From assembly GCA_023238725.1 (NCBI GenBank), contig CM041553.1, positions 8,269,001-8,333,000 on the forward strand: DNA of 64,000 bases, in the 5' to 3' direction. This DNA comes from Scortum barcoo (lineage: Eukaryota; Chordata; Actinopteri; Centrarchiformes; Terapontidae). The first letter of the stretch is position 1. Each line of letters starts with the position of its first letter. The notes under the pieces were generated by a model. That model did no database searches. It was not told where the DNA came from and saw only the letters and a list, made by a program, of their open reading frames with translations. The position numbers and the translations under genes are program-made. Shown here piece after piece: positions 26,395 to 39,515 of the stretch.

Positions 26395-26660
26395 TAACTT
26401 AGCTAAGCACAAAGACCGGAAACAGGGAGACAGCCGGCCTGGCTAACTTCCTGGAGTCTACACTGGTTGCCCAGCAACTGGTCATGGCAAAGAAATGGTC
26501 TGGCACATAACCAAATATTCAGTCATTTTTACACCTCTGGTTTGATACCTATTTTACATAATGCGATGTTTATTAGAGTTTTAGAGGTTCTGGTAGGCTG
26601 ATTTAGGCTGGTAGGCTAGCTGTCTCTCCCTGTTTACTCTCGCTTAGCACAATAGCTACA
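26395..26660. repeat. Interspersed repeat family B, inverted pair
   Basis: The left part (about 26398-26450: GCTAAGCACAAAG, GGAAACAGGGAGACAGC) is matched in reverse orientation by the right part (about 26610-26655: GCTAGCTGTCTCTCCCTG, CGCTTAGCAC). The same family appears at 38295-38410 and 59070-59510. It is a repeat I associate with percomorph genomes; its class is not determined. Confidence 0.6.
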
Positions 26661-26845
26661 ACTGACTAACCAATTAATGCAAGTGACTATTTTAGCAATA
26701 GTGACGGTGAGGTAGAAACACACTACCACACACACTTGTCACTTCACATTTTGACTTGGAACAATATAAAAATTAAATAATAAAATGAACAATGGATGGA
26801 TTCCATTTATCTGCTTCAGTTTCAGGGTCCTGGTGTCATCATTAA

Positions 26846-26883
26846 TCATCATATCATATCATATCATATCATATCATATCATT
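26846..26883. repeat. (ATATC)n pentanucleotide array
   Basis: Seven tandem copies of a 5-bp unit. Confidence 0.9.
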
Positions 26884-28964
26884 AACAAATGTGCTGTTCC
26901 TACTGTGGCAAATGTCTGAGGTGAAAAAAGCTCCTTGTCTTTCTTATACATTCTTGCATTTGCCTAAATGTGAATAAAATAACGACAATTAACTTGTAGC
27001 ACCCTCTGAAGCACCCACTTAAACTGTCTTGACTGACACAGCAGGGTGCAGCCGTGAACTCCGTCACTTACATATGTTGGTCTGTGAGTTTATTTGTGTA
27101 CCACAAACCAGCTTTGCCTTCGCCCGCGTATCGCTTCTCTCTGTGCCGCTGAGCTCACTAGTGTCTGTCAGCGTCAATCTCTCTAACGCTGATCCAAACT
27201 GACTCGATTAGCTAGTACAATGGTGGCTACTTGTCGCGGTTTTCCTCCTGCTGTGCCACTCTCCAGCCCCACATGAAGCCATCTCCAGGGGAGGAGATTA
27301 CTCCACTCTAAAGGGAGACTTGGCTGAATCATGTCTTCAGCGGTATTATGTAACACTCTACTAGGATGGCCACGTGGCCACAGGACTCACCTGTGTTTAG
27401 ATTGACCATCTGTCCCTCCCCATTCAAAGCCCATCTTCACTCAGCAACACACGCCGTGTCACTGGATATCTTACTCTTGAAGAGACCTCCAATTGTTTTC
27501 AAAGATTGATCTACATCACCCACAGCTCTGGGTGTGAGGAAGAATTGTACAAGTGGGATGAGGAGGACGTGGGAGCCTGAAGGCAGGAACCAACACTGAG
27601 ATGTGCAAACGGGTGACTAATGCTGGATTGGCTGTGAATTGCCATGCTTATATACTGTTCCTACTTCCTATTTTCTTTCTGGTTGGACAGGTGCAGCAGC
27701 AAATCATACTCCCCGTGTGTGGGTGAAGAGAAGTAAAGCTGGGATTGCATCTCTGTTGACACCTCCGCAGATTCAGCGTGAGGCAGGGAGAGAGAGAGAA
27801 ACACAGACACGCAGACAGAATGAACAGAAAGAGGAGGACAGAGGGAGCGAGAGAGTGAGGCAGAGACAGTGAGAGAGAAGAGTGAAAGAGAGACAGAAGA
27901 TATATTTGGCTATGTGGGTGTGTGAAGTATCAAGGCATGCATCATAATTGTGGATCCTTCTTGGAGCAGCCGGACGTGTCACTGCAGCAGCAGGACATTA
28001 TTGGTCTCACAAAGTGTTATTTTGTACTTTAAGGCAGTCTGAGCTGTGAGCCGCAAAGAGACATTTTCAAAGACAAAATGGAAACTGTTTTGTTTCTGCA
28101 GCCTCTGGGATTTCATTAAATGGGATTATAATAAATACTTGAACTAGTTGAAGGGACGCAGGCTGGAAAATTATGATTCCTCTTCACTGTTAATAATCAA
28201 GATTTCAAGTCAAGAATTTATGCGAGGTGAGTTTGGAATAATCATGATCAAAGGGTTGAATGATTTTAATGCTGTATGTACGCATGTGTGTATTTGCGTG
28301 TGCTCTGATATTTCTATCCTTGTCACAGCGAGAAAATTTTGGCCTCACATATTCATGGTTTGCAGTTAAAACTTGTTATCAGGGTAAAGGTTAAAATTAG
28401 GCTTATTTTAAGGCTGGGTAGCACTAGAGAATGCGTTCTGTCAATGAGGGTCCTCACAAGTAAGTACAAACATTGTGAGTGTGTGTGTGTGTGTGCACGC
28501 CTGTGCGCATACTTGTGCATTTGTCTGTGCTTTTGGGTACTGAAACTCGACTTCTCAAAAGCCCAGTATGCGATGTAGTCAGCCCACGCTGTTTCCCGTT
28601 CCCATGGAAACCATTGCCCAGTGCTAAAAGCAGTTCTATTCTGTGCTGTCAGTGCAAGAGTGTGTGTTTGTGCTTGTGGATCTGAAAGAGAGAGAAACAT
28701 ATTAGTCTCTCATATATAACAGGTTTATTAGACTGTAATATACATACATTGAGTGCTGTTTCTGCTGTACATTGTGAACCTTAAAGAACCAATATTCTGT
28801 CTTTTATCATTATGTTTACCTTCCTGCCTCCCTCCTCTCTGGATCCTTCTCCACATTATAACTCCTCTTGTTTGTCTCTGTGTTCCTTTCTCCTTGTCTT
28901 TCTCCATTTTAACCCTTTCTCTATCTATCCTCATCACTACATGTTTTCTATCTATGGGTCTAAG
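26884..28964. other. 5' region of gprc5b
   Basis: No coding exon is recognised. There is a GA-rich tract at 27786-27900, a short GT run at 28478-28493, and T/C-rich sequence before the first coding exon. Non-coding first exons of gprc5b are expected here but cannot be placed with confidence. Confidence 0.35.
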
Positions 28965-31900
28965 ATGGCCGTCAGCCCTATCATCATCTGCCTTCTGTCA
29001 CTGATTGGCGTTGGATCATCCCACCCGTCTCCTCCTCCTCGGGGATGCAGTGTGGATGTGGACCCTCCATACAGAGTGCTGTGTGACCTGGAGTCAGTCT
29101 GGGGCGTGGTTCTGGAGGCTGTGGCGTGCTGCGGCGGCGTCAGTTCCCTGGTCCTCGCTGTGCTCCTGCTAGTCAAACTGCGCTCCATCTCTGACCCCGC
29201 CAGGCGCTCTGGCATGGGGCCTCTTCTACTGCTCCTCGGCACGCTCCTCGGGCTCTTCTCCATTTCTCTGGCTTTCCTGGTGGGGAAGAACCAAGCACTT
29301 TGTGTGGTCCGCAGGGCCTTCTGGGGGCCCCTTTTTGCCCTCTGCTTCTCCAGCCTGCTAGTTCAGGGCGTGAGGCTCAGGAGGCTGGTGTGTGGCAAGA
29401 CGAGCCCATCGGGCAGCTCCCTGGCAGCACTCGGTCTGGCCTTGGCCTTGGTTCAGGGGATCATCTCCGCTGAATGGGTCTTGCTGACTGTAGTTAGGGA
29501 GGGTCACCCAGCCTGCGAATATCCACCTTTAGACTTTGCCCTGACGTGCAGCTACACTCTGGGGCTGCTCCTCATAGCCATGGGGCTTTCTCTGGGGGTG
29601 GTGCTGTGTGGGGGAGAGATGGGGGCGGAGGGAACAGGTGGGAATGAAGATGACAGAGAAGGAGAGAGTGAAAAACGGAGATGGAAGTGTAACGCTGTTT
29701 GGCTCTTCCTGTCTAGTCTGGCATCAGCATTGCTGTGGGTGGCCTGGCTGGGGTTTTATCTTTATGGCAGCCAGGTGCTGAGGGGGAAGGGGAAAGGGGA
29801 ACGGTTAGGAGGAGGGGGAGGAAAGAAGGATGTAAAAGTGTTGGATGAACCTGCGCTGGCGGTGGCCCTGGTCATTCAGGGCTGGATCCTTCTGCTGTTC
29901 CACGCTATTCCAGAGGCCCACCTGTGTCTCCGGAACCCTCCGCAATCTAACACGCAAGACTTCTTCGACACCAGTCACACGTCCCCCCCTCCACATTTTG
30001 GAGATGAGCTCCCTGCGCACTCTCACCGACCCTTCCCAGAAAACCAGGCCTTTTCAATGGAGGAGCATGGAACAAGTAGGCTTATGTAATGTGTGTGTGT
30101 GTGTCTGTGTGTGTACCTGTGTATAACAGAGACAAAAAATCTGTTTTAAAGGATATCTTTTTAACCTGGCCGAATGCTACATTTGAACGGAACTCATTAG
30201 GTCATATTTTCAAAATGTTACAAAATATCTTTGGCATTTAAGTGTTTCACAGTCTTGAGTACATTGTTGCCTGGCAACTGACAACAAAAATGGATGTTGC
30301 CTTGATTCCCTTCCAAAAATGATGAATGCGTTTGTATTTTTTGCACTCAATGTCATGATGAGGAATGAAAAAGGAGTAAAGACAAAAGCATAACTTTCAT
30401 GGAGTCTGACATTAAATAAATGACAATTACATAAAATGTCATAAAATCAAATAAAAATATATGTATTCATTTAAATGTATTACATTTGATTAGAAATAAA
30501 ATGACATTTTCAGTCATCTTGATGAATTATTTAATTTAAAATTTATTTAAAATTTTGAGATGTGCAAATTGTTTCTCCTAACTCATAGATAAATGTAGGC
30601 TGTTTCGTGAATATGGCCCCAGGCCCCAAATTGCATAAAAACTTCCCAAACCACTCCCGTAGCATAATCCACATCACAACTACTCATCTGGTTGCTCTGT
30701 GTGTTATAGCCACAGTTTTGTTTACCAAACAGTCAGTTGGTTTCTTGAGCAGGTGGGGACTCTGCTCAAAAGATTTAGATTTGTAATCATTACTACTGAA
30801 TCTGAATATGCTGAATAAATAAACTTTCATTCATTGCACTGCAGATCAATGTCCTGTTCGACTTGCAAGATGACTACCATATTAACATACTACTACCACG
30901 ATTGCCATGTAGGTGTCTGTACAGCAAAGTGTGGCTCACCTTCAGCTACTGTACACAATCCAAAATCCAATTAAACCTTCTGAAATGCCTGATTATCCAA
31001 CAGGCTTACAGGGAAATGTATGAGTCATTTCACTTTGATTGCTCTGCATGTTTATCTGAAGCCAAATAGACAGATGAAGAGCTAAAACACGATGAACCAG
31101 GATAAACAAAGCATGGAGGCAGTGGCAGAGCAGAATCATAAACAGCGTCTTGGAAGACAGCAGACTTTAGGAAATCATGATGCTGATGTACCGAGTTATG
31201 GCTGCGAGAGGAGGAGAACCTGTGCTACAAATAATTTGCACAATAGCAGAGAAATACTCTTGCAATGAAACAAAAGCAGTAGTGTCCAAGGCTTATGAGC
31301 TACTTTCTATAAAGAATCCCACAACGCAATGCTCCAAATTTTATAAATGCAAAAATTGTATTGGTTATATAGAGGAGTGACAAGATGTTTTCAATTACTC
31401 AAATAGAGCTGCGAGGTGGGACGGGTGACAGTTGATCAGTCTTATAGGTTTATGTTGTAGCTACCTGTTGTAATTATTTCAACTTCATGTTTTGCCTGTC
31501 AGTTTGGCATGGCAGATGACTCAAAATACCCATGAGCCTCCATGTCTATTGCCATGGAGGAAAAGTGAAATGAATTCATTTATACTGACTATGATTGTGT
31601 TTTGAAAAAAGGTCTAATCAACCATAATAAATCAAAGCACCTGTGTGGGTTTAAAGGGCCTCCGAGTTACCCAACTGGTCAGACCATTATACTTCAACCT
31701 TGAGTTTGACGCACATATGATTTGTATCAGTCAGTCAGTAACACAGTCATCTATCAGTACGGGACACCTGTAACTTGTGTGTGTGCTTTACCTTGTTTGG
31801 TCCGTCAGCTCTCAGAACTGGCACATACCACAGCAGCCACGGGAGCATGCGTCCTGGCATCGCCTTCAGAGGTCAGGTCTATCAACCCACTGAGATGGCC

Positions 31901-32075
31901 CTGGTCATGAATGGTGGAACAGTAAGTACGGACCAGACACACTGTCTATATTCACTGGGTCTCAATTACTAAATAACCACACACAGCAGTGCTACAGGTG
32001 TTCACTACTCTACCTGTGTCTCTCTTGTAGATGCCCACAGCCCCAATTAACTACACTGGACGACGGTTATGGTGA
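28965..32075 (+). CDS. gprc5b: G protein-coupled receptor class C group 5 member B
   Basis: Coding exons are 28965-30075, 31809-31921 and 32031-32075 (phases 1 and 0), giving 422 residues against about 400 in mammals. I chose the ATG at 28965 (AAGATGG context) because it opens a clean signal peptide (MAVSPIIICLLSLIGVGSS); an in-frame ATG at 28941 would add eight residues. The short N-terminal domain has three cysteines. Seven membrane spans lie at about 46-71, 84-107, 119-137, 153-177, 191-217, 243-267 and 297-321. A Gly/Glu-rich loop separates spans 5 and 6. The C-tail contains FRGQVYQPTEMALVMNGGT and ends TGRRLW, the conserved GPRC5B tail. It is an orphan plasma-membrane receptor linked in mammals to signalling in brain and fat; no ligand is known. 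Downstream knop1 matches mammalian synteny. The alternative would be another GPRC5 paralogue, but the tail argues for B. Confidence 0.93.
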
Positions 32076-33049
32076 TATGGGACAAGACTGGATGCACTGG
32101 TGTTGAACTGGTGTGTGATAGCAGAATTTCCCGTTGCCTAAAGAGGAAAAAAAAGAGATACTGAAGATGTCCCATATCACTCAGAATGGTTTTAATGGAA
32201 GCTAAATATGTTTCATGTACTTGTGTTTCTGCACATTCTGTATGTTACATTTCTAATATTTTTGACATGAAATAACAAGTGAGGGTAAGAGAGAGTGAGC
32301 TTCCACAGGTAGATATTTTTTGTAACTAAGCAAGAGCATTTAAAGTGCATTATTTTGATCAGCACATCTAGTGTAACGTGTAAATACACTAACAATGAGT
32401 GTATAGGGAAGGCTGAAGATATTATATATATGGTAAATGTCTAAAAGTATTGATCAGGATAGTACTGAAGGGGAGTAACTGAATGACCATGAGTAAGGAA
32501 AGAGTAAAGGATTATTTGAATGTAGTGAAGTAAACATTTTGCCTAAGCAGCTCTAAATCACTGACTACTTACTGACGCCATCAGTGATGTTTGCTTCATA
32601 AAAACGACACTTTCTTTCTCTTTCTATTTGGCGTCAGGCTACAACTCTTTAGGATGTTTATGTAAATTACCTGTATTCGCCCACAAAGCTTGTTTGGCCT
32701 CTGTATCACACGCTGGAAAGGCCCAAAGGACATGCAGTGTTTTTTCCTCTGCATTTCTCCAGTTCATTATCAGTGCTATTGGACAGTTTGGCATGTTTCA
32801 TCATGTATATTTATAGAAGTCATGCATTTAACAGAGCTTGTGCAGACTTCTAGAGCATCATTAGATGGTTTAAAAGGCTGAAGACCGCTCATGGAGAAGA
32901 AGTTTTTAAGAAGCATATCATAAAAAGCCATTTAATACTGCAATAGCTATGCTGCAGTATATAAAGTTTACTGTTGGGGGTGGTAATTTTGCACTTTATC
33001 AGCGCTGATGATATCTGGGCATTGTGATATTTGATTTGTATACTCACAT

Positions 33050-33055
<6 letters not shown>

Positions 33056-33123
<68 letters not shown>

Positions 33124-33124
33124 A
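33056..33124. repeat. (AT)n(GT)n microsatellite
   Basis: About 25 AT units followed by about 9 GT units. Confidence 0.95.
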
Positions 33125-35748
33125 TGATTATACTTGAGATGCATGTAAAAGCACTGTTGTATTCTGTCAGAATTACTGTATTTTGAGTGTTTTCTAGAAT
33201 TTTGATATGCGTATTGAGAAGAAATACCAGTTTTAGTATTGAGTTTCAAACATCATTCTTGACACTGGAATCAGCAGGTGACAAAACAAACAAAACAATC
33301 TCAAGTGCTCAGAAATGGACATTTAAACACGAACAATTCCATGACTGCTAGCCAAACCTGATCTGTCAGAGGAAGCCATGTGATTTGACTGAAAGGCCTG
33401 GAGCAGCTACTACATGGACCTTGAGGTTGGACTACCTGTCAGTTTCAGTGTACTTTCACACATTTTCCCACGGTTACTTTGAATTCAAGAAGGCCATTGA
33501 GCAGCACTTTGTCCGTGTGGCAACATCATTATATTATGGCATTCAGGAACCCTTTAAACTTCAGATTCCATCAAATACAGAGAAACCATTCAGTCATCCA
33601 TCACTGTGAATTTAACTGGGACAGATTCCAAACACATGTCCACAGTTTCTATTTGCGGCACTGCAAAGTTTGCCTCCAAGTCCAGACTGATTTCTAGTTG
33701 GCAGCTGCTGACAGTTGAACTCTGAGGCAAACCGACAATTCAAAATCCTTCATATTTGACTGGAGGGTTTCAGTATCCACCTACCGAGCAACACCGCATT
33801 CAATGCAGGACAATCCATCCAATTCAACAGTCACCATGTTCGCGCTGTGACATTTCTTCTTGATATAAGCCTAAATAACTACGTTGTCGACAACTTTGCT
33901 TTTGTGTACAGGTGTGTGCTCTGATATTGTACAATGAAATTATTATCATCTCAGAATTTCTTATGTATTTACCCTATATAACTGAGTTTTAATCATGTAA
34001 ATAACCCAAATGTGACAAAGCAATGGTATATTCCCTTTGAGATGCTCTTATGATAGCACTGTCACTGTTTAATGGCAGCGTAACATGAATGTCTGTAACG
34101 TGATTTGCACAAAGTGGCTAATACATCAGTGCACATTTTCTGCACTCATTGTCTGCTCATTGAACTGATCTGTCTTCAGCCTCCTGCCCTCATAGTACAC
34201 AATCCACTGTGCTTCACAGAGATGCAGATATACTAAATTACAACAGAAAAGGGGGACACTAAGAACCAAAGTCCATGTTTGGGTAAAGCTTATTGTGCAG
34301 AGTGAACACATGAAACAATCACAAGTATTCATAGCCGCTCTCTTTTAATGGTTCAGCAGTCTTACTAATCTAGAAGAATAGTAATATTTAAAAAATGTAT
34401 CTATAAAATATTTCATAAAATGATTTTTGTGTTTCATATTTCGTTATTGTCGGTAATCAGCTGCATCATTTGTACCAAGTGTGTGGAGTTTGGTTGGTTT
34501 AAGAGCCAAGTGAAGACATGCAGGATGTCTCCACCTCTGTGTGATGTGTGATGTGGAATCGTGAGCCAGTTCAACTCAGAGCTCTATCCATCGAAAATAG
34601 CAACGGAGCATCAGTTCTAAAATCATTCACGACATGTGGGAGTGTGTTTTAAAAGTAACCTGTGCTATATTCAAGTCATGGCATCTGAAACTCGGCTGTC
34701 GGAGGCAGTGGATGGAGGTTGGGAATGCAGTTGGCTCCAGATAGCTGTATTTTTATTTTTTTTCTGAACACACTTTTGTGTTGTTTATCCACTCTTGACA
34801 GCAAGGCGGAAAGCCTGCTGTCACACAGAAATGTGAGAATTGTAGTTTTGAGGATAATGGTACAAACTTTTGGACTGTCTCTCCTCATTCGCATTCATGG
34901 TGTTGTACGTGGTTGTACAAAAAAGTGATATTAGTTGTGTAAAGACTGAAAAAATGAGAACTTCAAACTCTGACAATTTTATCACTTCAACACACCTGAC
35001 GAATCAACGTGGAGAGTGATTATGACTGTCAGATCAGAAAAGTTACAAAAACTGTCAGACATAGTGAAATGTGTAGAAGGAGGAAGTTTCAGATGCTGGT
35101 CAACCATCTGACTAGCCCGTCGTTTTATGCCTTGACACTACAGCTTTCCTGCTGCCAGAAGCTCCATGAAATATTAAAGGTATTATCCTGAAGATTTTCA
35201 TTTTGTTGTCCTTTGCACCTCTGGCAATAAGCGGTAATTGCAGGTGTGTTTTGGACCTCTCTTCAGTTTTGGTCTTTAGTTTTATCGCCTGTAGTCATCA
35301 ACCTTTTCTTTTTTGGTTTAGCCATAGTAACCGTTCACTTGTAACTCTGGCAGAGACCACAAAAACAGTGAGCCTCATCATACACAGGTGAGTTGAAGAT
35401 CAAGTTATATTGAAAGCCTAACTGTGTGGAAAATCTCCAAAGACCACAGCCATAATACTGCAGATGCTGCAGACTTCTCATCAGCTCATTTAGCAATAGA
35501 TAGTGACTTACTAGATATTTATTTAAATGAAAAAATCTGAAGGTATTATCTTTAACTGGTTGCTTTTAATGTACTTTGAACCAGGCTTTGATTGTATTGT
35601 TTGTTTATTTTTTCCTTGATAATTTTATGTATATTTATTTATAATTATTCTTTAGTTTATTTGTATATGTTTAATATTATTTGTGTCTGTGCTATGCTCA
35701 GTCCTTCTGCTGACTCACTGCAACTGTATCTTGTAAATATGTTTGTTC

Positions 35749-35754
35749 AATAAA
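35749..35754 (+). terminator. Candidate polyadenylation signal of gprc5b
   Basis: AATAAA follows a TGTAAATA element in T-rich sequence, about 130 bp before the GC-rich knop1 promoter region begins. Confidence 0.4.
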
Positions 35755-35879
35755 AGACAAAATATATGTATTTATAAAGATACAAAAAAATGTACCTACA
35801 AAGTTAGCATTATGTTTATTTAAGCCGCAGTAAAACACAGGTTTATGCGTATTTTAACAGTTCAAACCATCAAACTAAG

Positions 35880-36042
35880 AGTAAAGAGCACCGCTCACCT
35901 CACCTGCGCGTCACTCCGGAAACTGTTCACATGCGCGCGCTCGTTGCTACGGACGCCTGGCTCGAGCTGACAGGAACCCGGGAAAACTACTTCCGGGTCA
36001 ACACAGAGAGCGAGGATCCTCGTGAGTTACCAGAGGTTACAA
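35880..36042 (+). promoter_or_regulatory. Promoter/first-exon region of knop1
   Basis: This is a local GC- and CpG-rich island (GCGCGCGC near 35935, GGAAACCG/ACTTCCGG-type ETS sites near 35989-35997) in otherwise AT-rich DNA. A donor (ACAAG|GTAGGG at 36042) would close a first exon. ACTTCCGGGT is typical of housekeeping nucleolar gene promoters. Confidence 0.5.
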
Positions 36043-36256
36043 GGTAGGGAAACTGCTTCAGTTTACTTATAATGCATTATGTGACCGCGGTTAAATAGTC
36101 CCTCCGCTCGGGCCGTCTTGTTTTCTGTGTTTAATCTTTCTCTGTCATGGTTTACTCGGCGTGGACAAAATGATCCTGCCTGAAGAGGGGTTATTATTAA
36201 CTTGTCGTAACTCAGCATGTCTTCATTCATAATACTGTGCTGTTTTTCTGTGTCAG

Positions 36257-39200
36257 ACGGACTCTGACGAGGACGTGATCTTTCTGTCTGCAACGTGTCC
36301 GCCGAAATCAGAGAAGATCATCTTTGACCAGGTACCGATCTGCACCATCAGACATCCCAGTTTGAAGTTATCCTTGCTGACCATGAGAAATGTACAGATA
36401 TGCATTTTGTAACACAAACACCCAGTGTTTTTCATAAACGCTGATCAAAAACATCAAACATTTCTGCTCTGTTCCCTGCAGGCAAAGCGATTGGCCCTGC
36501 AGAGAGACATTGACCTGCAGTCCCAGGCCGAGCAGCCAGCCTGGGTTAGTGTTTATGATCCACACAAACACAAGTCAGTGTCATGGGTTTGCAAACAATT
36601 CTACTATCAAAAGGTTTTGAGATAAGATAATATAACATAATCCTTTAGTCCTTTTGTCATCCTTTTGATCAATAAAACCAGTACAGACAATAAGAGCAAT
36701 AAAAAGAAATAATCAAAAATAGCGGCTATAATTTATAAATGTTCATCCTGTCAGTACAAGTTTGTTCATTATATTTCTCTCAACAGACAAGCCAGAGGTC
36801 TGTTGCTGTGGAGAGGCCAGCGGAAAGGGTGACAATGAAGATGGAGGGAGAGAGGAGTGAGGAGAAGTTAGTGAAGAAGGAGAAGAAACTCAAGAAAGGA
36901 CTCGCCTCTGTGCCTGAAGATAACAACTGTGCTGTCGATGATTGGAGCCAAGCAGAGGTGAAAAAAGAAAAGAAGAAGAAGAAAGGTCAAAAAGTGGAGG
37001 CAGTGGTTATAGAAGATGGATGTGACAAAAGGGAAGAGAAGAAGAAAAAGAAGAAGAGGGAAGTTAGTTCTGAATCTCCGAATGATGCCAATGCTTCTGA
37101 TGTCAAGAATGAAAATGATGAAGAAGTAGTCAAGAAAAAGAAGAAGAAGACTAATTCAGTAAAAGAAGACGAAACGGAAAAGAAACAGAGGAAGGAAGAG
37201 AAAGTGAAAAATATATCTGTGCCAATTAAACCAGAACATGTAAAGATGGAGGAAGAGGAGGACCAGCAAGCTGGAAAGGATAGACTGCCAAAGAAAGTAA
37301 AGAAGGAGGTTATAGTTTTAATCAAAGAGGAGACTGAGGAGCACGTTAAAGAAAAGAAGAAGAGGAAGAAGAAGGAGGAAACCACTGAAGATATGAATGG
37401 AAAAAGTGTAACAAAAAAGAAAAATAAATCTAAAACAAAAGTGGCTGAGAATGGGGTAAAGTTAGAAAAAACAGAGGAAGATAATGGTGATGTTGTGGAG
37501 GTGAAGGTGAAAAAGAAGAAAAAGAAAGACGCTCAAATTATAGAAGATGAAAATGAAGTAGTAACTCCTCGGATCAAAGGCAACAAGAAAAGGAGCAAAG
37601 AGGAAGACAAATCCACAAAGTGTGAGATTGCTGCTGGAGAGGAAGGGAAGACGGAGCCAAAGAAAAAAGGGAAAAAAGAAAAAGGTGGAAAAGCTTCTGT
37701 GGGGGTCAGTGAAGCAGAGGAGACAGAGCTGAAGAAGAAGAAAAGAAAAAAGGGCAGCTCAGAGGGAGAGGAGGATGAACCTTTATCTATCAAATGTGAA
37801 GAAGATGAGGAGCAGAGTGAGGAAACTCCCATCACAGAGGCTGCAACAAACAAGAAAAGCAAAAAGAAGAAGAGCTCTGTGAACATGGAAACACTGATGG
37901 AGAGCGTGAGTTTAGAAACTGGTGTGAAAAAGAAGAACAAGAAGAAGATTAAAGAGGAGGTGGAGGACCAACATGTGAGTGTGTGTGTGTCACTGTTAAC
38001 TTTGTGCTCAGATGTCTGTCATTTCAGTGGGAGTGAACCTGGTTTGTGCTTTTCATTGCGTTTCAGGAGTCCCCCCATGTGGATGTGGTCTTCCTGTCAG
38101 AGAAATCTGGAAACGCCGATGAGGTAACCATCAACCAGGTAAACAGGGCTCTTGTTATTACGCACTCACTGTGTTGTGTGAGTCACATTTATTGGTATAC
38201 TTTGTCTGTCTTGCTGACAGTTCAGTGACAACATGGGTGCCACTCTATGTTAAATATGAAGCGATGCAGCCAGTTATCTCAGCTCAGCATAAAGACTGGT
38301 TACAGGGGGAAACAGTTAGCCAAAAAAAACCCAAAACAAATCAGCCTACCACTATCACTGTCACTATGAAGCTCACTACCTAACAAATGACATGTTTTTT
38401 GTTTAATCCGCTCAAGCTAAACACCTCCCAGCTGTTTCATCTTTAATGAATGAGAGTTGAATCCAGTCAATCTTTTTTTTTTTCTCCCCCTGATGAATGT
38501 AAATTTGTTTATATGTTTGTCTTGTGCAGTAAAACTTAATGAAGTGTGTCTTGGCTCTTCACAGGAGAGACGACAGGCATTACAAATGGAGATTGACGAG
38601 GCCTCTCAACCAGAAAAAATAGCCAAACCTACAGTGAGTATTTGTGTTTTTCTTGTAAAGAAAATAAAACTACAGAATTCTCCTTTTTCTCTCTTTAGTA
38701 TTATTTGCAAGACACAGTTGAAGAAAATAAAGTATGATTAAATTTGATGAAGCAGAGGCAGAGATGTCCTGATTTTTAATCCCTGTCATGGGTGAAGCCC
38801 AAAAAACACTGACTCTTAAATTTCCCACAATGCAACTCAATGGCATCTTCAGAAGATCATTTTCTCAGACTTAAGAAAACTCCTTCAGGCCCACAGCAGA
38901 CATTATACAACAGTTTCCACAGACTGAGCAGCACATCTCATGATTAATAAACTGAGCTTCGCCTGTAGAATCAGTGGAGAGCTCCTTGAAAGTCCTCCAG
39001 ATTCTCATGTTTGACCTCAGCGTCTCTGTTCCTCAGGGTTTGGGCCAGTGGAGCACCGCCCAGTTCGACAATTCAGAACAGCAGCAGAAGTTCCTCCGCT
39101 TGATGGGTGGCTTCAAAAAGGGTTTCCAGCCGGCCGCAGGGGGCACTGGAGGAGCCAACATGGCACTGGGGAAGGAAGCACAGCAGCAGCTGCAGCAAGG

Positions 39201-39342
39201 GCTTCTGGGAGAGTTTGAACGAGCTCACTCACGGAGAATGGACTTCAGTAGCAGGGGGGCTGGACTTGGGTTTGCCGCACCGTCCAATAAGAAGTTCTCC
39301 ATCGACATCAATAAATGCCGATCAGTTCGCTTTGATGACTGA
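36257..39342 (+). CDS. knop1: Lysine-rich nucleolar protein 1
   Basis: Exons are 36257-36331, 36482-36544, 36787-37974, 38067-38138, 38565-38633 and 39037-39342. Every intron is phase 0; together they give 591 codons before the stop. The third listed exon (396 codons) is extremely Lys/Glu-rich, with many KKKKK blocks suited to nucleolar retention. The last exon encodes the conserved C-terminus: GQWSTAQFDN, KFLRLMGGFKKGF, NMALGKEAQQQLQ, RGAGLGF and a terminal SVRFDD. This matches KNOP1, a nucleolar protein of poorly known role that interacts with ZNF106 in mammals. The start is unresolved: no ATG is in frame upstream of 36257. The ATG at 35932 could join in frame only through a weak donor at 35997, so a short unseen first exon is likely. 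Exons 1-2 and 4-5 of this list are duplicates (see findings). Confidence 0.9.
38295..38410 (+). repeat. Interspersed repeat family B, copy in knop1 intron
   Basis: AAAGACTGGTTACAGGGG, AAACAGTTAGCC, ATCAGCCTACCA and TTTGTTTAATCCG appear in the order I know from this percomorph repeat; related blocks are at 26.4 and 59.1 kb. Confidence 0.6.
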
Positions 39343-39509
39343 TCTAAGTGCGTGTGTGTGGTTGTACAAAAGTTGCGGGTTTTTTGTATGTGTAGTTTTA
39401 ACTGTAGATTTGCACACTGTTTGCTCAGGTTGGCTGAAACATATTACAACAGACTTTAATTTAAATGAATGTATGAATGAACACCCAACAACATTTGTAC
39501 ATACTGTAA

Positions 39510-39515
39510 ATTAAA
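39510..39515 (+). terminator. Polyadenylation signal of knop1
   Basis: ATTAAA lies about 170 nt after the stop codon, in AT-rich sequence and followed by a GT-rich stretch. It is the closest variant signal. Confidence 0.5.

Larger units (their letters stand above)
32076..35754 (+). other. Probable long 3' UTR of gprc5b and intergenic DNA
   Basis: No coding exon is recognised. T-rich sequence near 35590-35760 has the look of a transcript end, with a Pumilio-type TGTAAATA at 35732-35739 and AATAAA at 35749-35754. Mammalian GPRC5B also has a multi-kilobase 3' UTR. Mammals carry IQCK in this interval; I found no exon of it. Confidence 0.4.

Noticed and set aside
36987..37940. Minus-strand frames rich in Phe and Ser opposite the knop1 lysine-rich exon
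   Set aside because: They are the complement of AAG/GAA-rich codons and have no independent support.
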